A stretch of 64,000 bases of DNA from JASHPR01 sp963739645. Lineage in GTDB: Bacteria; Actinomycetota; Actinomycetes; Streptosporangiales; Streptosporangiaceae. Made by a program: the position numbers and the translations under genes. The notes under the pieces were generated by a model that was not told where the DNA came from, made no database searches, and saw nothing but the letters and a program-made list of their open reading frames with translations. Shown piece after piece: positions 1 through 8,365 of the stretch (positions are counted from its first letter, which is position 1; every line of letters starts with the position of its first letter). Location of the stretch: NCBI GenBank assembly GCA_963739645.1, contig CAVUBM010000067.1:1-64000 (forward strand). Reading direction: 5' to 3'.

Positions 1-597
1 CACGATCGACATTTTCAGAACGAATTGAAACAGGTCGGTCCACAGGACGCCCCAGAGGCCGCCGAGTGAAACATAAAGCCCCGTGAATGGAATCAGAAAG
101 AAAATACAAATCGCCAGGCTAGTGGCTTCACTCGTTCCCAGCGTCGCTCCCACGATGCTCGTCATCGCCTTCGTTACCCACCCGATCAGGCAGTTCATCA
201 GCAGGCCCAGATAGACCGCGCGAAACCCACGCAGAAATGCGGCGGGCTTTCCCCAGTAGCGCATTTCCGCGAATTGCACGTCGGTGAGCAGCCCCGATCG
301 CCTCCACAGCCGGGCAAACAAAAATACGGTCATCATTCCCGACGGCAGAAAACTCCACCACAGCCAGTTTCCTGCAATCCCTTGCGTGTATACCAATCCG
401 GTCACTTACCAGCGGTGTATCCGCCGCAAAAGTAGTCGCAACCATGGAAGTTCCCGCAAGCCACCGCGTGACTTGCCGCCCCGACACGAAATATTCCTCC
501 GTGTCCTGGCTCGAACACCACGGAAATAAATTCCCAGCAGCATCATCAGCAGGAGGTACCCCGCGATCACGATCCAATCGAGCAGCGTCAGCGTCAT
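1..597 (-). pseudogene. Sodium:solute symporter (SSS family), N-terminal part, frameshifted and cut by the window edge
   Basis: Read on the minus strand from the ATG at 597, the first helix (LTLLDWIVIAGYLLLMMLLG) is followed by the SSS signature EEYFVSGRQVTRWLAG and TFAADTPL, then by a region with GNWLWWSFLPSGM and later transmembrane helices. These pieces lie in three reading frames, with breaks near 515 and 408, so at least two indels interrupt the gene. Family knowledge: SSS proteins are 12-14 helix permeases using Na+ to import sugars, amino acids or organic acids; the FAADTPL region belongs to the sodium-binding core. The gene continues beyond base 1. Base composition is clearly less GC-rich than the actinomycete part of the window, and the protein resembles symporters of Gram-negative or Acidobacteriota-like bacteria (inference). 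It is either a decaying transferred gene or indel-rich sequence at a contig end. Confidence 0.7.
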
Positions 598-805
598 TGA
601 ATTCCGGCCTCGGAAAACAGCAAGCGGGTCGCCGTAATCGGCGCTAGTGTCGTCAGGCAGAGCGCCCGTGTCAAACGAAAATCTGCGTCTTTTTCTCCCA
701 GGAGTCGGCACAGTCTTTCATTCGGAATTTTGGGGTGCCCCGTCGTTCATTGTGTGTGAAGGGCGGGCCTTGTCTACATGAATGAGATGAAGTGAAGACT
801 GGCTC

Positions 806-1578
806 TTATTGATTTTTCTGTGCAAACTCCGTCAGCGGCGCCAATCCTCTCACCAGGACGCCGGAGTGCGCGAAGACGAGCGCCTTCACGTCGGTTCCAT
901 CCTGAAGCAGGCGCTGGTCGAGCCGGACGAGGAACGTCGATCCTGTGCCTGGCTGTCGCTGAAGATCCACGGGGACTGCTTGATCGTACCGTCACTGCCG
1001 ACGTCGCCAGCGTCGCCCAAAAACAGCACGCCGTTGATCAAATAGGCTGCGCTTCCTGCGGTGTGCCCGGGCACGCCAAACACGCGCACGGGCACCTGAT
1101 TCAGGGTGTACGTCTCGCCATCCATGAAGGCGTGGGCCGGCTCCGCGTCAGTAGGCGCTACAGGCATCAAGCGTGCCAAAGGACTGTGGGCGCCGGCCAG
1201 TCCTTCGACCAGCGCCACGTCCGGGCCTAGCGCCATCACCCTTGCTTCCGGGAATACCTTAATGGCGGCGACATGGTCGGGATGTCCGTGAGTCGAGCAG
1301 GATTGCTTTGACTGCTTCGGGGCCGAGTTGGCGACGCGACAGCTCGGCCAGGATGGCCTTGCCGGTCTTGTCATTGCCCGCGTCGATCAGCGCTACTTCA
1401 CCGGGCGCGATCGGCACGACGCCTACGCTGACAATGCCGTCCTTTACGATTCGAATTCCGTTAATCTGAAACCATCCGTGATGGCCTGCCGCCCAATGAA
1501 CGCGCTGCCGATGGTAGCGACGGCGACGATCAAGAGAAGGACGATTACGAGCCCAGCGATCTTGAGAACGCGTTTCAT
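806..1578 (-). pseudogene. Metallo-beta-lactamase-fold hydrolase with N-terminal membrane anchor, frameshifted
   Basis: The ATG at 1578 has a good ribosome binding site (AAGGAG, 7 bases upstream). It encodes a start MKRVLKIAGLVIVLLLIVAV, a single N-terminal membrane anchor or uncleaved signal. Downstream frames carry the zinc-binding motif THGHPDH and later GVPGHTAGS and GVLFLGDA, the His and Asp ligands of the MBL fold, ending near EFAQKNQ. The pieces are in different frames, with breaks near 1465, 1300 and 925. A working copy would be about 255 residues, normal for this family. MBL-fold proteins are hydrolases with a dinuclear metal site; the substrate cannot be told from sequence. It lies in the lower-GC foreign-looking segment with the symporter and the ModA-like fragment. 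The indels may be sequencing errors. Confidence 0.75.
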
Positions 1579-1621
1579 CGGAGGCTCCTTTCTTGGGAAA
1601 TATTTTGGCTAACAGATGCCC

Positions 1622-2163
1622 TTACTTGCCCCGCTGCATATTGCACGCTTTGTACGCAGCCGCAGCTTCGGGTCCCGACAGGTACTTCAAGAGCGCCTTG
1701 GCAGCATCGGGCGATGATGCGTGGGCCGATACGAAGCCAACGAGCCCCGTCGGTGTCGAAATCGACTTCGGCAGTTGCCCCACTACATCGATACCGGGGT
1801 CGTTCCCAATTTCGCTGGCGAACGTGATGGCCATATCGATATCCCCATTGGTGACCAATTTCATCAGGCTGACACCCTGGATGCGCTTAATCTTGGACTT
1901 CATGTCGTCATAGATGCCGAGCTGTTTTTGGGTTGCATCGAAGCTGACCCCCGCGGCCCCACCTGCCCCGCCTGCACCGTCGGGATAAGAGATAAACTTC
2001 GCCGCGAGCAGGGTCTTCTTCACCGCATCGGGCGTGGAGATATGGGGACAAAGGGTTCTCCCCCTTTTTCACAACCACCATCATTGCGACAGTGGCAAGC
2101 GGCGTCTCCGTGCCAACCATTACGTTGCCGGAAGCGATCACGTCCTGGTAGGGCAGCTGCACA
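1622..2163 (-). pseudogene. ModA-like periplasmic substrate-binding protein, C-terminal part only
   Basis: Two minus-strand frames join to give the C-terminal ~180 residues of a type-2 periplasmic binding protein of the molybdate-binding (ModA-like) group. Upstream frame: VQLPYQDVIASGNVMVGTET and VAMMVVVKKGEN. Downstream frame: VKKTLLAAKFISYPDGAGGA, VTNGDIDMAITFASEIGN, LVGFVSAHASSPDAAKALLK, and the C-terminus AAYKACNMQRGK. The frame changes near 2040. The N-terminal half, with the signal peptide, is absent: at about 2163 the sequence switches within one reading frame into an unrelated actinomycete regulator. Such proteins deliver an oxyanion or small ligand to an ABC importer, but no permease or ATPase is visible. 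Same lower-GC composition as the two genes before it. Confidence 0.7.
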
Positions 2164-3960
2164 ATTGGCGCGGCGCCTGCCTGGCCGCAGGCGCGCAGGA
2201 GCCCAGCCAGGTAATCGGGGTCGATGTCGCGGGCTGGGGCTCGCTGCTCCTTCCGGGTGGCGGAGAGCCGGGTCAGCACCGCGCGCATCGGAGCGCCCTC
2301 GTCAGCAAAGACCCTGACGTAGCCCTGCGGGCAGGCCAGCGTGACCGCCTCGGCCAGGGCACCGAGGGCGCCGGCGTGATCGCGACGGGCGGCCAGCGCC
2401 AGCGCCCGCAGCGCCTGAATCTCGATGACGCTGCCGATGCGGCCCTGGCTCGCCACGGTGGCCAGCAGCCGCTGCAGCAGCGTGAGTGCCGGGCCGGGAC
2501 GGTCCTGGGCGAGCAGCACGCGCGCCAGCAGCAGATACGCGGCTCCCGGGGGTAATCCGGCTCATCCTCTGGGCTGAGGCCAGCCGCCTTCGCCCACTGG
2601 CTGGCCGCGGTGACATCGCCCAGGGCCAGCAGCAGCCGCGCCCGCTGCGCGGGGACCGGGTTGAGCAGGCCGGTCACGCCCGCGCCCGGGGCCCAGCCCG
2701 CCCTGCCTCGCCCATCGCCTCCAGCGCCCCGCCCGGATCACCCTGGGCCTGCCGGATCCACGCCAGGGTCACCAAGCCAGTGCCCAACGGAGCCGGGTAG
2801 AGGAACTGCCGACATACCGCGATGCCCTCGGTGACCTGCCAGAGGGCGCTGTCAAGCTCATTCCGCTGGTAGGCCACCTCGGCCAGGCCAACGTACGCAG
2901 GGCCAGCGGGTGGCGCGGGCGGCGGGCCCGACTCTGCCGCAATGTCCAGTGTCTTCTGGTAAGTCTCGGCTGCCGCGTCCAGCCGACCCTGGGCGCGCTG
3001 GACCTGGCCGAGGTGGTAGACACCCCATGAGATGGGCTGCCCAGCTTGCCACCCGGCGATGCTCGACAGGAAGGCCAGCTCGGCATCTGCGAGCCGGCCG
3101 TGGAGCCATTCAGCCGCCCCCAGAAGTCCCTGGGCGGTAGAAGTCAGCAGCCGCTCACCACCGCCGAGCTTGGCGAGGGCCTGCGAGGCGAACGAGCGGC
3201 CCCGGCGTCACCGCGAAGCTGGGCCAGAAAGCTGCGATGGAGCGCGATCAGCGCAGGCATGTTCCCCAGCATGCTAGCGGCGATCTCGACCGATGGCTCG
3301 AACGGCTCATCGACCGCGGGCGCAGCGTCTGCCAGCGCGCGCTCGGCCGCATCCAGCGGTGGCTCCATCGCCTCCGCCCGGCCGAGCGTTGCTGCAAGCA
3401 ACACCTGCGCCAGCAACAGCCGGGGCCGGGTCTGGACCAGCTCAGCGGGCAGCGCCGCAAGCCACCGCTGCGCCGTCGCGCCCTCGCTGCGCTGGTACAA
3501 GGTTGCGTCGAAGTGCTGCTCGATCAGCCCGGGCCGCCCACGCCGGGTCCCCCGCCGCCAGCGCGTGCCGCACCGCGTCATCGGCCAGGTCATGCTCATT
3601 GGACCAGGCGGCCGCGGCCCGGTGCAGCTCTTGCGCCCGCCCGGGCTGCTCCTGCTCCAGGCGGGCGCGGAGCAGATCGGCGAACAGATGGTGGTAGCGC
3701 CACCAGCCGCGCACCTCATCCAGCGGCACCAGGAACAGGCCCGACCGCTCGATGTAGTGCAGCATCGCCTGGCTACCAGACCGGCCGGTGACCGCGTCAC
3801 ACAGCTCACCGGACAGCCGCTCCAGCACCGAGGTCTCCAGCAAAAACGCACGCACCTGCCCGGGCTGGCCGTCAAGGACCTCATCAGCCAGGTAATCCAA
3901 CACGAAACGGTGGCTGCCGCTGAACGCCGCGACAAACCCAGCCGCTGGACGGGGCCATTC
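2164..3960 (-). pseudogene. LAL-type LuxR family regulator (MalT-like), internal remnant lacking ATPase and HTH
   Basis: Minus-strand pieces in several frames reconstruct the middle of a large ATP-binding LuxR (LAL/MalT-like) regulator. Reading starts with FVAAFSGSHRFVLDYLADEV, LLETSVLERLSGELCDAVTG, SGLFLVPLDEVRGWWRYHHL and FADLLRARLEQE, the typical region just after the NACHT-like ATPase. It then passes through TPR-like helical repeats (RPRLLLAQVLLAATLGRAEA, then LGQVQRAQGRLDAAAETYQK) and ends at DIDPDYLAGLLRA, just before where the LuxR HTH should be. The N-terminal P-loop ATPase and C-terminal HTH are both missing and there are at least three internal frame changes (around 3520, 3200 and 2560). 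It cannot work as a DNA-binding regulator. Related regulators often sit near small genes like the two that follow. Confidence 0.75.
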
Positions 3961-4218
3961 TACGGCCTCGCTCTCCCAACGGGCGCGGCCCGAATGGACG
4001 TGCGCATCACCGCAAGATTCCACCCCCATGCCACCTTCGGGTGACGCCCAGGACCCGCGTCCGCTCCTAGCGTGGCAGGGAGAAGGCAACACATCCGGAG
4101 GCAGGACAGGAACCGCTGTCCTCAGGGCCGTCCAGTACGCGATCGGTCACGCCGGCCCCGCCCACTCCTGCACTGGCGGCCCCTCGCCGGCAAGCCTCAG
4201 ACGAACGAGGTGATCTTG

Positions 4219-4464
4219 ATGACAGCTACCCAGTCCACCCAGCGCCACGGCGCGACCTTGTGGCGGGCCGCTTGCCGCGCCATGGCGGCCCTGCGGGCCA
4301 TCCACGACGAGCAGGTCCTGATGTGGGAACTTGCCTGGCAGTCCAGCCGGGTGCCCGTGGACCAGGCCGGGCCGCTGGCCTGGACCCCGAGCCTGGACGG
4401 GCCCCGGCTGACCGGCCGCCACCTGCCCAGCCCCGACGAAACCCAGGCCGCGCGCAGGCCATGA
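4219..4464 (+). CDS. Small conserved hypothetical protein, first of a two-gene pair
   Basis: 81 residues starting at ATG 4219 with ACGAGG upstream. The protein is helical and Trp/Arg-rich (WRAACRAMAALRAIHDEQVL, MWELAWQSSRVPVDQAGPLA) and ends in LTGRHLPSPDE. There are no membrane segments or metal motifs. From memory of the group, similar short proteins with the phrase 'HDEQVLMWEL' followed by 'GPLAWTPSLDGPRLTG' occur in actinomycetes, usually next to a second ~73-residue protein like the one that follows, and near LuxR- or helix-turn-helix-type regulators. Function unknown. Codon use looks native, and the frame is intact in spite of the broken genes on both sides, which supports it being real. 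Confidence 0.6.
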   Translation: MTATQSTQRHGATLWRAACRAMAALRAIHDEQVLMWELAWQSSRVPVDQAGPLAWTPSLDGPRLTGRHLPSPDETQAARRP

Positions 4465-4537
4465 CCAGCACACCCCGCCCCAGACCGGCGGCAACTGCAG
4501 CGGCCGCCGGTCAGGCCGGGCAACGGCTGGAACGGAA

Positions 4538-4759
4538 GTGAGCACCGCCGGCGCCCCTGCCCAATACGAGATCCGCGTCGAGGGCATCCTCGACAGCCGG
4601 TGGGCTGCCTGGTTCGGCGGCCTGCACATCGAAAGACATGACACGCAGACCGTCATCTCCGGCTCCCTGGCCGATCAGGCCGCGCTGCATGGTCTGCTGA
4701 CCAAAATCAGAGACCTCGGGCTCTGCCTGATCTCAGTCCGCAGGCTGGACCCTGATTAA
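4538..4759 (+). CDS. Small conserved hypothetical protein, second of the pair
   Basis: 73 residues from a GTG at 4538, preceded by GGAACGGAA. Alternating polar/hydrophobic segments (YEIRVEGILDSRWAAWFGGL, then TVISGSLADQAALHGLLTKI, then RDLGLCLISVRRLDPD) suggest a small alpha/beta domain of about two strand-helix units. It lies 73 bases after the previous small gene on the same strand, so the two are probably co-transcribed. Short proteins ending in 'LGLCLISVRRLDPD' are recurrent in Streptosporangiales-type genomes next to transcription regulators (recalled, not searched). No known enzymatic motif. The intact frame and recurrent pairing support a real gene; the function is unknown. Confidence 0.65.
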   Translation: MSTAGAPAQYEIRVEGILDSRWAAWFGGLHIERHDTQTVISGSLADQAALHGLLTKIRDLGLCLISVRRLDPD

Positions 4760-5261
4760 CATCCACCCCTGAGGGCGGTGACGGCACGTCACCCGGACAT
4801 GGGCCGTCCAATTCGGCGGTTCAGGCGCAGACAGGGATCGGATGCCAGACCAGCGTCTTTACCTCGATCGCGCGGTGAGATGCAGCTGGACTTGATGGGA
4901 CATGATCCAAAACCTGCGTCGCGATGACCAGGCACACTCCGGGACTACGGACGCCACACGGACAGAACGCGGTATTCACGCGGCGGGAAATGAAGAAACA
5001 GCAGCTCAGCGGCTATTCCGATAGGTCGGGATCGGCTCACTGTAAAACCGCTCCCTGACACATGATTGGCCGTGATCCGGAACATGTGCGGAACAAATCT
5101 TCGCGCTGGGCGCTTGCCCAACACGTACCTTTCCAGGTCAGCGGCACAGATTCGCCTGATGGCAACGGCGGCCTCGGGAGCCGTGTGCCCGATACTTGCC
5201 AGTGGGCCAGCGGCTAAGACCAGCTGGGCAGCATCAGAGCGACGCAGCCTTCAGACGGCAC
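4760..5261. other. 502-base gap without a recognisable gene
   Basis: No open frame here has coding character on either strand. The composition is slightly less GC-rich than the surroundings (for example around 5025-5075). No inverted repeats typical of IS ends, no tRNA and no recognisable gene fragment were seen. It separates the small-gene pair from the convergent small Cys/His protein gene. Confidence 0.5.
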
Positions 5262-5582
5262 CTAGGCAGCCGACGAGCTGGCCGCTGGGCGGGACTGCTT
5301 CTGGCATGTAGCGATGGCTATACGCACCGCATCCTGATGCTCACGGCTCAGAGCTCCCTGGCCAGACCGCCAGGTGGCCCATACCTGGTCGCGCAACTGC
5401 TTCGGCACCTGGTACCAGTGGCGGCGGCACATCAAGCGTGACGGGTCGATCTGCTCACCACAGCCAGGGATCGGGCAGCAGGGGGCATGCTCCCGCGTTG
5501 CTGTCAGCTGGCCGCCTGGTCCTCGGCCGCGGCCGCCGGTTAACTCTGTGACCGTTCGATCTTCCGTTGCCTCGCTGGTCAC
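5262..5582 (-). CDS. Small Cys/His (zinc-binding-like) hypothetical protein
   Basis: 106 residues from a GTG at 5582. The core has a compact Cys/His arrangement, CCPIPGCGEQIDPSRLMCRRHWYQVP, given here as C35-C36, C41, C52 and H55: a C-x4-C-x10-C-x2-H pattern likely to bind one zinc. A helical stretch follows (KQLRDQVWATWRSGQGALS). Small proteins with 'C..H W..vP..lr..iw..yr.gq' are common in actinobacterial phages, plasmids and genomic islands (family memory); none has an established role. The N-terminal 30 residues are low-complexity Gly/Thr-rich, so the true start could be further in. Its neighbours are the truncated DUF6119 protein and regulatory remnants, fitting a mobile or accessory setting. 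Confidence 0.6.
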   Translation of the reverse strand: MTSEATEDRTVTELTGGRGRGPGGQLTATREHAPCCPIPGCGEQIDPSRLMCRRHWYQVPKQLRDQVWATWRSGQGALSREHQDAVRIAIATCQKQSRPAASSSAA

Positions 5583-5782
5583 GGCACGTCTCCCTCGGTT
5601 CGCCTGCTAATGAGAGGAACGTTACGGCCAGCTGGTGACATTCCGGCGCTCCACGGCCGCGCTCCACCCGGACCCAGATTTTCACCGAGACGCCGCCGCC
5701 AGCCGACCTCCGCGCCCGGCGGGAGCAGAATGGGAGCAGCGAAGCGCCGCCAGGTGCGGTCAGACGAGGTGACCCGCAGCTC

Positions 5783-7066
5783 ATGGACGCGCGCGGCCGG
5801 AGCGACGAGAACTCCGTCGCGCGCGGCGAGAGCATCAGGGGTTTCGGCATCGAACAGTTCGGCGAGATTGTCACCCGGATCTCCGGTCACGTTAGGGATG
5901 TCCCGCTCACCTTCACCAGGGACCGGAAGCGGACCGCCCGCGTCACCGGTGATGACCGCAAGATCACCATCCAGCTCGCCGCCACCCCCGTCGGCATGAT
6001 GGCTGACCTGCACAGCATCGAAGAGGTGTGCGCTCGGCCGGACCCGCTGCAGGAGTTCGAGTTCATCGCTCACGTGCGCTCGCTCGACCCCAAGTCTGGC
6101 CAGGCCAAGCGCCTCGATGAGCTCTTCGACACCCGCCTCGGCGAAGACGAGACCGGTAACGTCGCCCTGGCGGTGCCGGGTGAGTGCCGCGACGACTACG
6201 ATCACGCCGAATCCTTCGCAGTCTCCCTGGCGGGCAGTACCCAGGTGCATCACGAGCTCGACGCAGATTCCATCCTCACGGCCGTCAGGACGCTCCCCGG
6301 CGGCAAGCGGCTCCGGGCGCTGCGCACCGGACGCGTCCAGATGTTCGAGGACACCGACGGGGACCAGGTCCTGAGCCGGCAGGTCCCTGCTGACCAGTGG
6401 CTGACCACGGAGCTCCCTGACGAGGCCGCCCGTTACTTCTACTGGCAGGGCAAGTGGTATGAGATCGGGGCAGAGTACCTCGCGATCGTCGAGTCAAGGA
6501 TCACCGAACTCCTGGCGCGCCCGGCGAGCGTCACGCTGCCGACATGGACGCCATCGGCCTCCGGCGAGGAGCACGATGAGGACTGGTTCAACAAGCAGAT
6601 CGCCAGGCAGCCAGGGTACGTGCTGCTCGACAAGAAGAACGTTCACACCGACTTCTTCCGGGGCGGCGGCCTGGAGATCGCAGACGCCCTCGGACCGCAG
6701 GGGCAACTCATCTGCTGCAAGAAGGCCGATCGCAGCACCGCGCCGCTGAACCACCTGTTCGCCCAGAGCCGAGTCGCGGTTGAGACCCTGCGCCTCAACC
6801 GCGACGTCCAGGACAAGTTCGCCGCGAAGATCGCCCAGATCGCTCCGGAGCACGCGGTGAGCATACTCTCCAGCGAGCCGGTCGTGGTCCTGGGCATCAT
6901 GCTTAAGGACGGTAAGCCGATCACCGCGAGCTCCCTGTTCGCCTTCGCCAAGATCTCGTTGCTCCACACCGAGACGGTGCTGGCCGGAATGGGCGTCCGG
7001 CTGGAGATCGTCTCGATTTCGCGCACGCACCCCTCCAGCTTGGCCACGCCACCAGCGGCGGCATGA
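5783..7066 (+). CDS. DUF6119 (TIGR04141) family protein, N-terminally truncated
   Basis: 427 residues from an ATG at 5783; an in-frame stop lies just upstream (TGA at 5771). The order of blocks matches the sporadically distributed TIGR04141/DUF6119 family: an early GFGIEQFGEIVTRISG, a middle YFYWQGKWYEIGAEYLAIV, then DWFNKQIARQPGYVLLDKKN, HTDFFRGGGLEIADALG, the QLICCKKADRS and LNHLFAQSRVAVETL block, and a C-terminal 'leisllhtetvlagmgvrle'-like end. Full members are about 500-570 residues, so roughly the first 120-150 residues are missing. The family is unevenly distributed and often sits in mobile or defence islands (established only as 'sporadic'); its activity is unknown. The remaining frame is free of indels, unlike its neighbours, so it may still be made. 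Its stop overlaps the start of the next fragment. Confidence 0.7.
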   Translation: MDARGRSDENSVARGESIRGFGIEQFGEIVTRISGHVRDVPLTFTRDRKRTARVTGDDRKITIQLAATPVGMMADLHSIEEVCARPDPLQEFEFIAHVRSLDPKSGQAKRLDELFDTRLGEDETGNVALAVPGECRDDYDHAESFAVSLAGSTQVHHELDADSILTAVRTLPGGKRLRALRTGRVQMFEDTDGDQVLSRQVPADQWLTTELPDEAARYFYWQGKWYEIGAEYLAIVESRITELLARPASVTLPTWTPSASGEEHDEDWFNKQIARQPGYVLLDKKNVHTDFFRGGGLEIADALGPQGQLICCKKADRSTAPLNHLFAQSRVAVETLRLNRDVQDKFAAKIAQIAPEHAVSILSSEPVVVLGIMLKDGKPITASSLFAFAKISLLHTETVLAGMGVRLEIVSISRTHPSSLATPPAAA

Positions 7067-7354
7067 TCGCCGCAGGAGTTTCGCTGGGCGTCGGGCACCC
7101 GCCCGTCCGGCTGTGGATCTATGCCAGCCACGCCGCCGTTTTGATCCGAATCTGGGACGCCAGCGACAGGCAGCCCGTCCGCCGCCACCCTGGCCGGACG
7201 CTGACGGCGGGCATGGCTGATGATCGTGGAGGCCTCCAGCGTCGACTGGGGCTGGTACACGTCCAGGCGGTCCAGCGGCAAAGTCGTGTGGGCGCTGATC
7301 CAAGCCGGGACACCGACTCACGATGAACGGCGCGAGTCCCGGAGACCAGCGTGA
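7067..7354 (+). pseudogene. Anti-sigma-like HATPase_c protein, C-terminal remnant with frameshift
   Basis: The frame just after the DUF6119 stop reads LGVGHPPVRLWIYASHAAVL and IRIWDASDRQPV, typical of the middle of RsbW/SpoIIAB-like histidine-kinase-type ATPases common in actinomycetes. After a frame change near 7200 it continues LMIVEASSVDWGWYTSRRSS and GKVVWALIQ, the 'G(R/H)GL.iVe.ls..wGw....GKvvWa' end of the same fold, stopping at TGA 7352-7354. The N-terminal half, with the ATP-binding Asn box, is absent. These proteins usually bind an anti-anti-sigma factor or sigma factor; this copy cannot be functional. A second C-terminal remnant of the same family lies at 40055-40165. Confidence 0.65.
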
Positions 7355-7364
7355 AGGCCGACAC

Positions 7365-7917
7365 CACTGTGGCTAACCTGCCCGCGCCGGATCCCGCCCC
7401 AAGGGAGGCAACGGTTCGCCGTGGCCGACGCGAAGCGGCTGCAGGCGGCCGCGCCGCGAGCGCAGCCTGACCCAGCAGAGGAGGCCCTCGTGGATCTGGC
7501 GGAGCTGGGTGATGTTCACCGCGGCGAGGATGTCGCGGGCGAGCTTGGAGGCCGGTGAGCTCGCGGAAGGTGCCGGTGGGGCCGGTGAAGGTGCGCAAAG
7601 GCCTTGCGGAGTTCAGTGAGATCATGTCGTGCGCGGTAGCAGTGCCAGGCACTCAGCTATGGTCCAGGTCACCAGGTGGCCGAAGCGGCTGAGGTACAGG
7701 CCAGTATGAAGTCTTGAACTAGGTGCCGGTCCAGCGCCTTGCGGCCCTTGGTGAACTGTTCAAAGGAAACGCGGACATGCCTCGCCGCAGCGTCCCGCAG
7801 CATCAGTCCGTGACAGTCGGTGCCGCCGGTTGGCGTTGACCGCCACGGTCAGATGACGGTCAGACGATCTTGACAGTCGTAACGCTGCTCGACAATGTGC
7901 TCGCAGACCTGCAGGTT
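7365..7917. other. 553-base stretch without a supported gene
   Basis: No frame on either strand keeps coding character for more than a few dozen codons, and no protein family was recognised. Short phrases on the minus strand (for example FEQFTKGRKALDRHLVQDF near 7700-7770) look like scraps of a once-coding sequence interrupted by stops, but they cannot be assigned. It sits between the HATPase remnant and the first tRNA 3'-half. Confidence 0.4.
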
Positions 7918-7964
7918 TGGTCGGGATAGCGGGACTCGAACCCGCGGCCTCCTGCTGCCCAAAG
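7918..7964 (-). other. tRNA 3'-half remnant (Pro-TGG-like), probable attachment-site scar
   Basis: On the minus strand this segment reads from an anticodon loop TTTGGGC through the variable region, a perfect T-arm (GCGGG-TTCGAGT-CCCGC) and an acceptor 3' strand TATCCCG + A, followed by an encoded CCA. The 5' half is not present: sequence to the right does not form an acceptor strand, D-arm or paired anticodon stem. Integrases of the tyrosine family commonly recombine within the anticodon-loop-to-3'-end part of tRNA genes and leave exactly such a 3' half at one end of an inserted element (established). If so, element sequence lay to the right of this point. No second copy of this core occurs in the window. 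Confidence 0.55.
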
Positions 7965-8120
7965 CAACGAACGGGCACTGCAATGAGCTCAAGGCCGCTG
8001 ATGGCCAACGTGTCGGCAGCTTGTTCACTCCAGCCACCACGTCGACGGCAAGACACTGTCGATGACGATCACTCTGTGGCGTCCGCTGCCACCGGGCGGC
8101 GGGCGACGGCGAGGCTCGAT

Positions 8121-8194
8121 GACAAATCGATGACAAATGATCAAGGGCCTGACCGCCGCCCGGCGATCAGGCCCTTGACCTGCTACTTCACTCG
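8121..8194. repeat. tRNA 3'-flank module, copy A, with hairpin
   Basis: The segment starting GACAAATCGATGACAAATGA and running through a hairpin is closely similar to 9473-9548. The hairpin arms AAGGGCCTGA (8143-8152) and TCAGGCCCTT (8167-8176) enclose CCGCC/CGGCG and can act as a terminator on the minus strand, where T-rich sequence follows. Both copies lie immediately 3' of a tRNA or tRNA remnant on the minus strand. In the plus direction both copies would encode TNDQ...PAIRPLTC, which resembles the tail of an integrase gene running into its tRNA attachment site (inference). Confidence 0.55.
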
Positions 8195-8241
8195 TAGCCC
8201 CGACCGGATTTGAACCGGCGCTACCGCCTTGAGAGAGCGGT
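8195..8241 (-). other. tRNA 3'-half remnant (Glu-CTC-like), probable attachment-site scar
   Basis: The minus strand from about 8235 leftward reads an anticodon loop CTCTCAA, stem GGCGG, TAGC, a T-arm GCCGG-TTCAAAT-CCGGT and acceptor 3' strand CGGGGCT + A, which matches actinobacterial tRNA-Glu(CTC). The sequence further 5' (to about 8271) has some resemblance to an acceptor strand (AGCCCG) but gives no good D-arm, and the anticodon stem is imperfect (CCGCT). No CCA is encoded. It could be a complete but indel-damaged tRNA-Glu gene spanning 8195-8271, or a 3'-half left by integration. The identical architecture of the remnant at 7918-7964 favours the second. Confidence 0.5.
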
Positions 8242-8365
8242 GACGTCCTGGGTCGCAACCGGCGACGGGCTCAGAACTCCGGCTCGTGTCAGGACCAGGC
8301 CGAGGAATCGGTCAGGCCGTCTACCGAGACGCGGATCGTGAGATCGCTTCGCGCCTCAAGCCGAC

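Noticed and set aside
8195..8271. Complete tRNA-Glu gene
   Set aside because: The 3' half fits well, but no proper D-arm forms and the acceptor strand would need an inserted base; annotated as a 3'-half remnant, with the intact-but-miscalled alternative noted.
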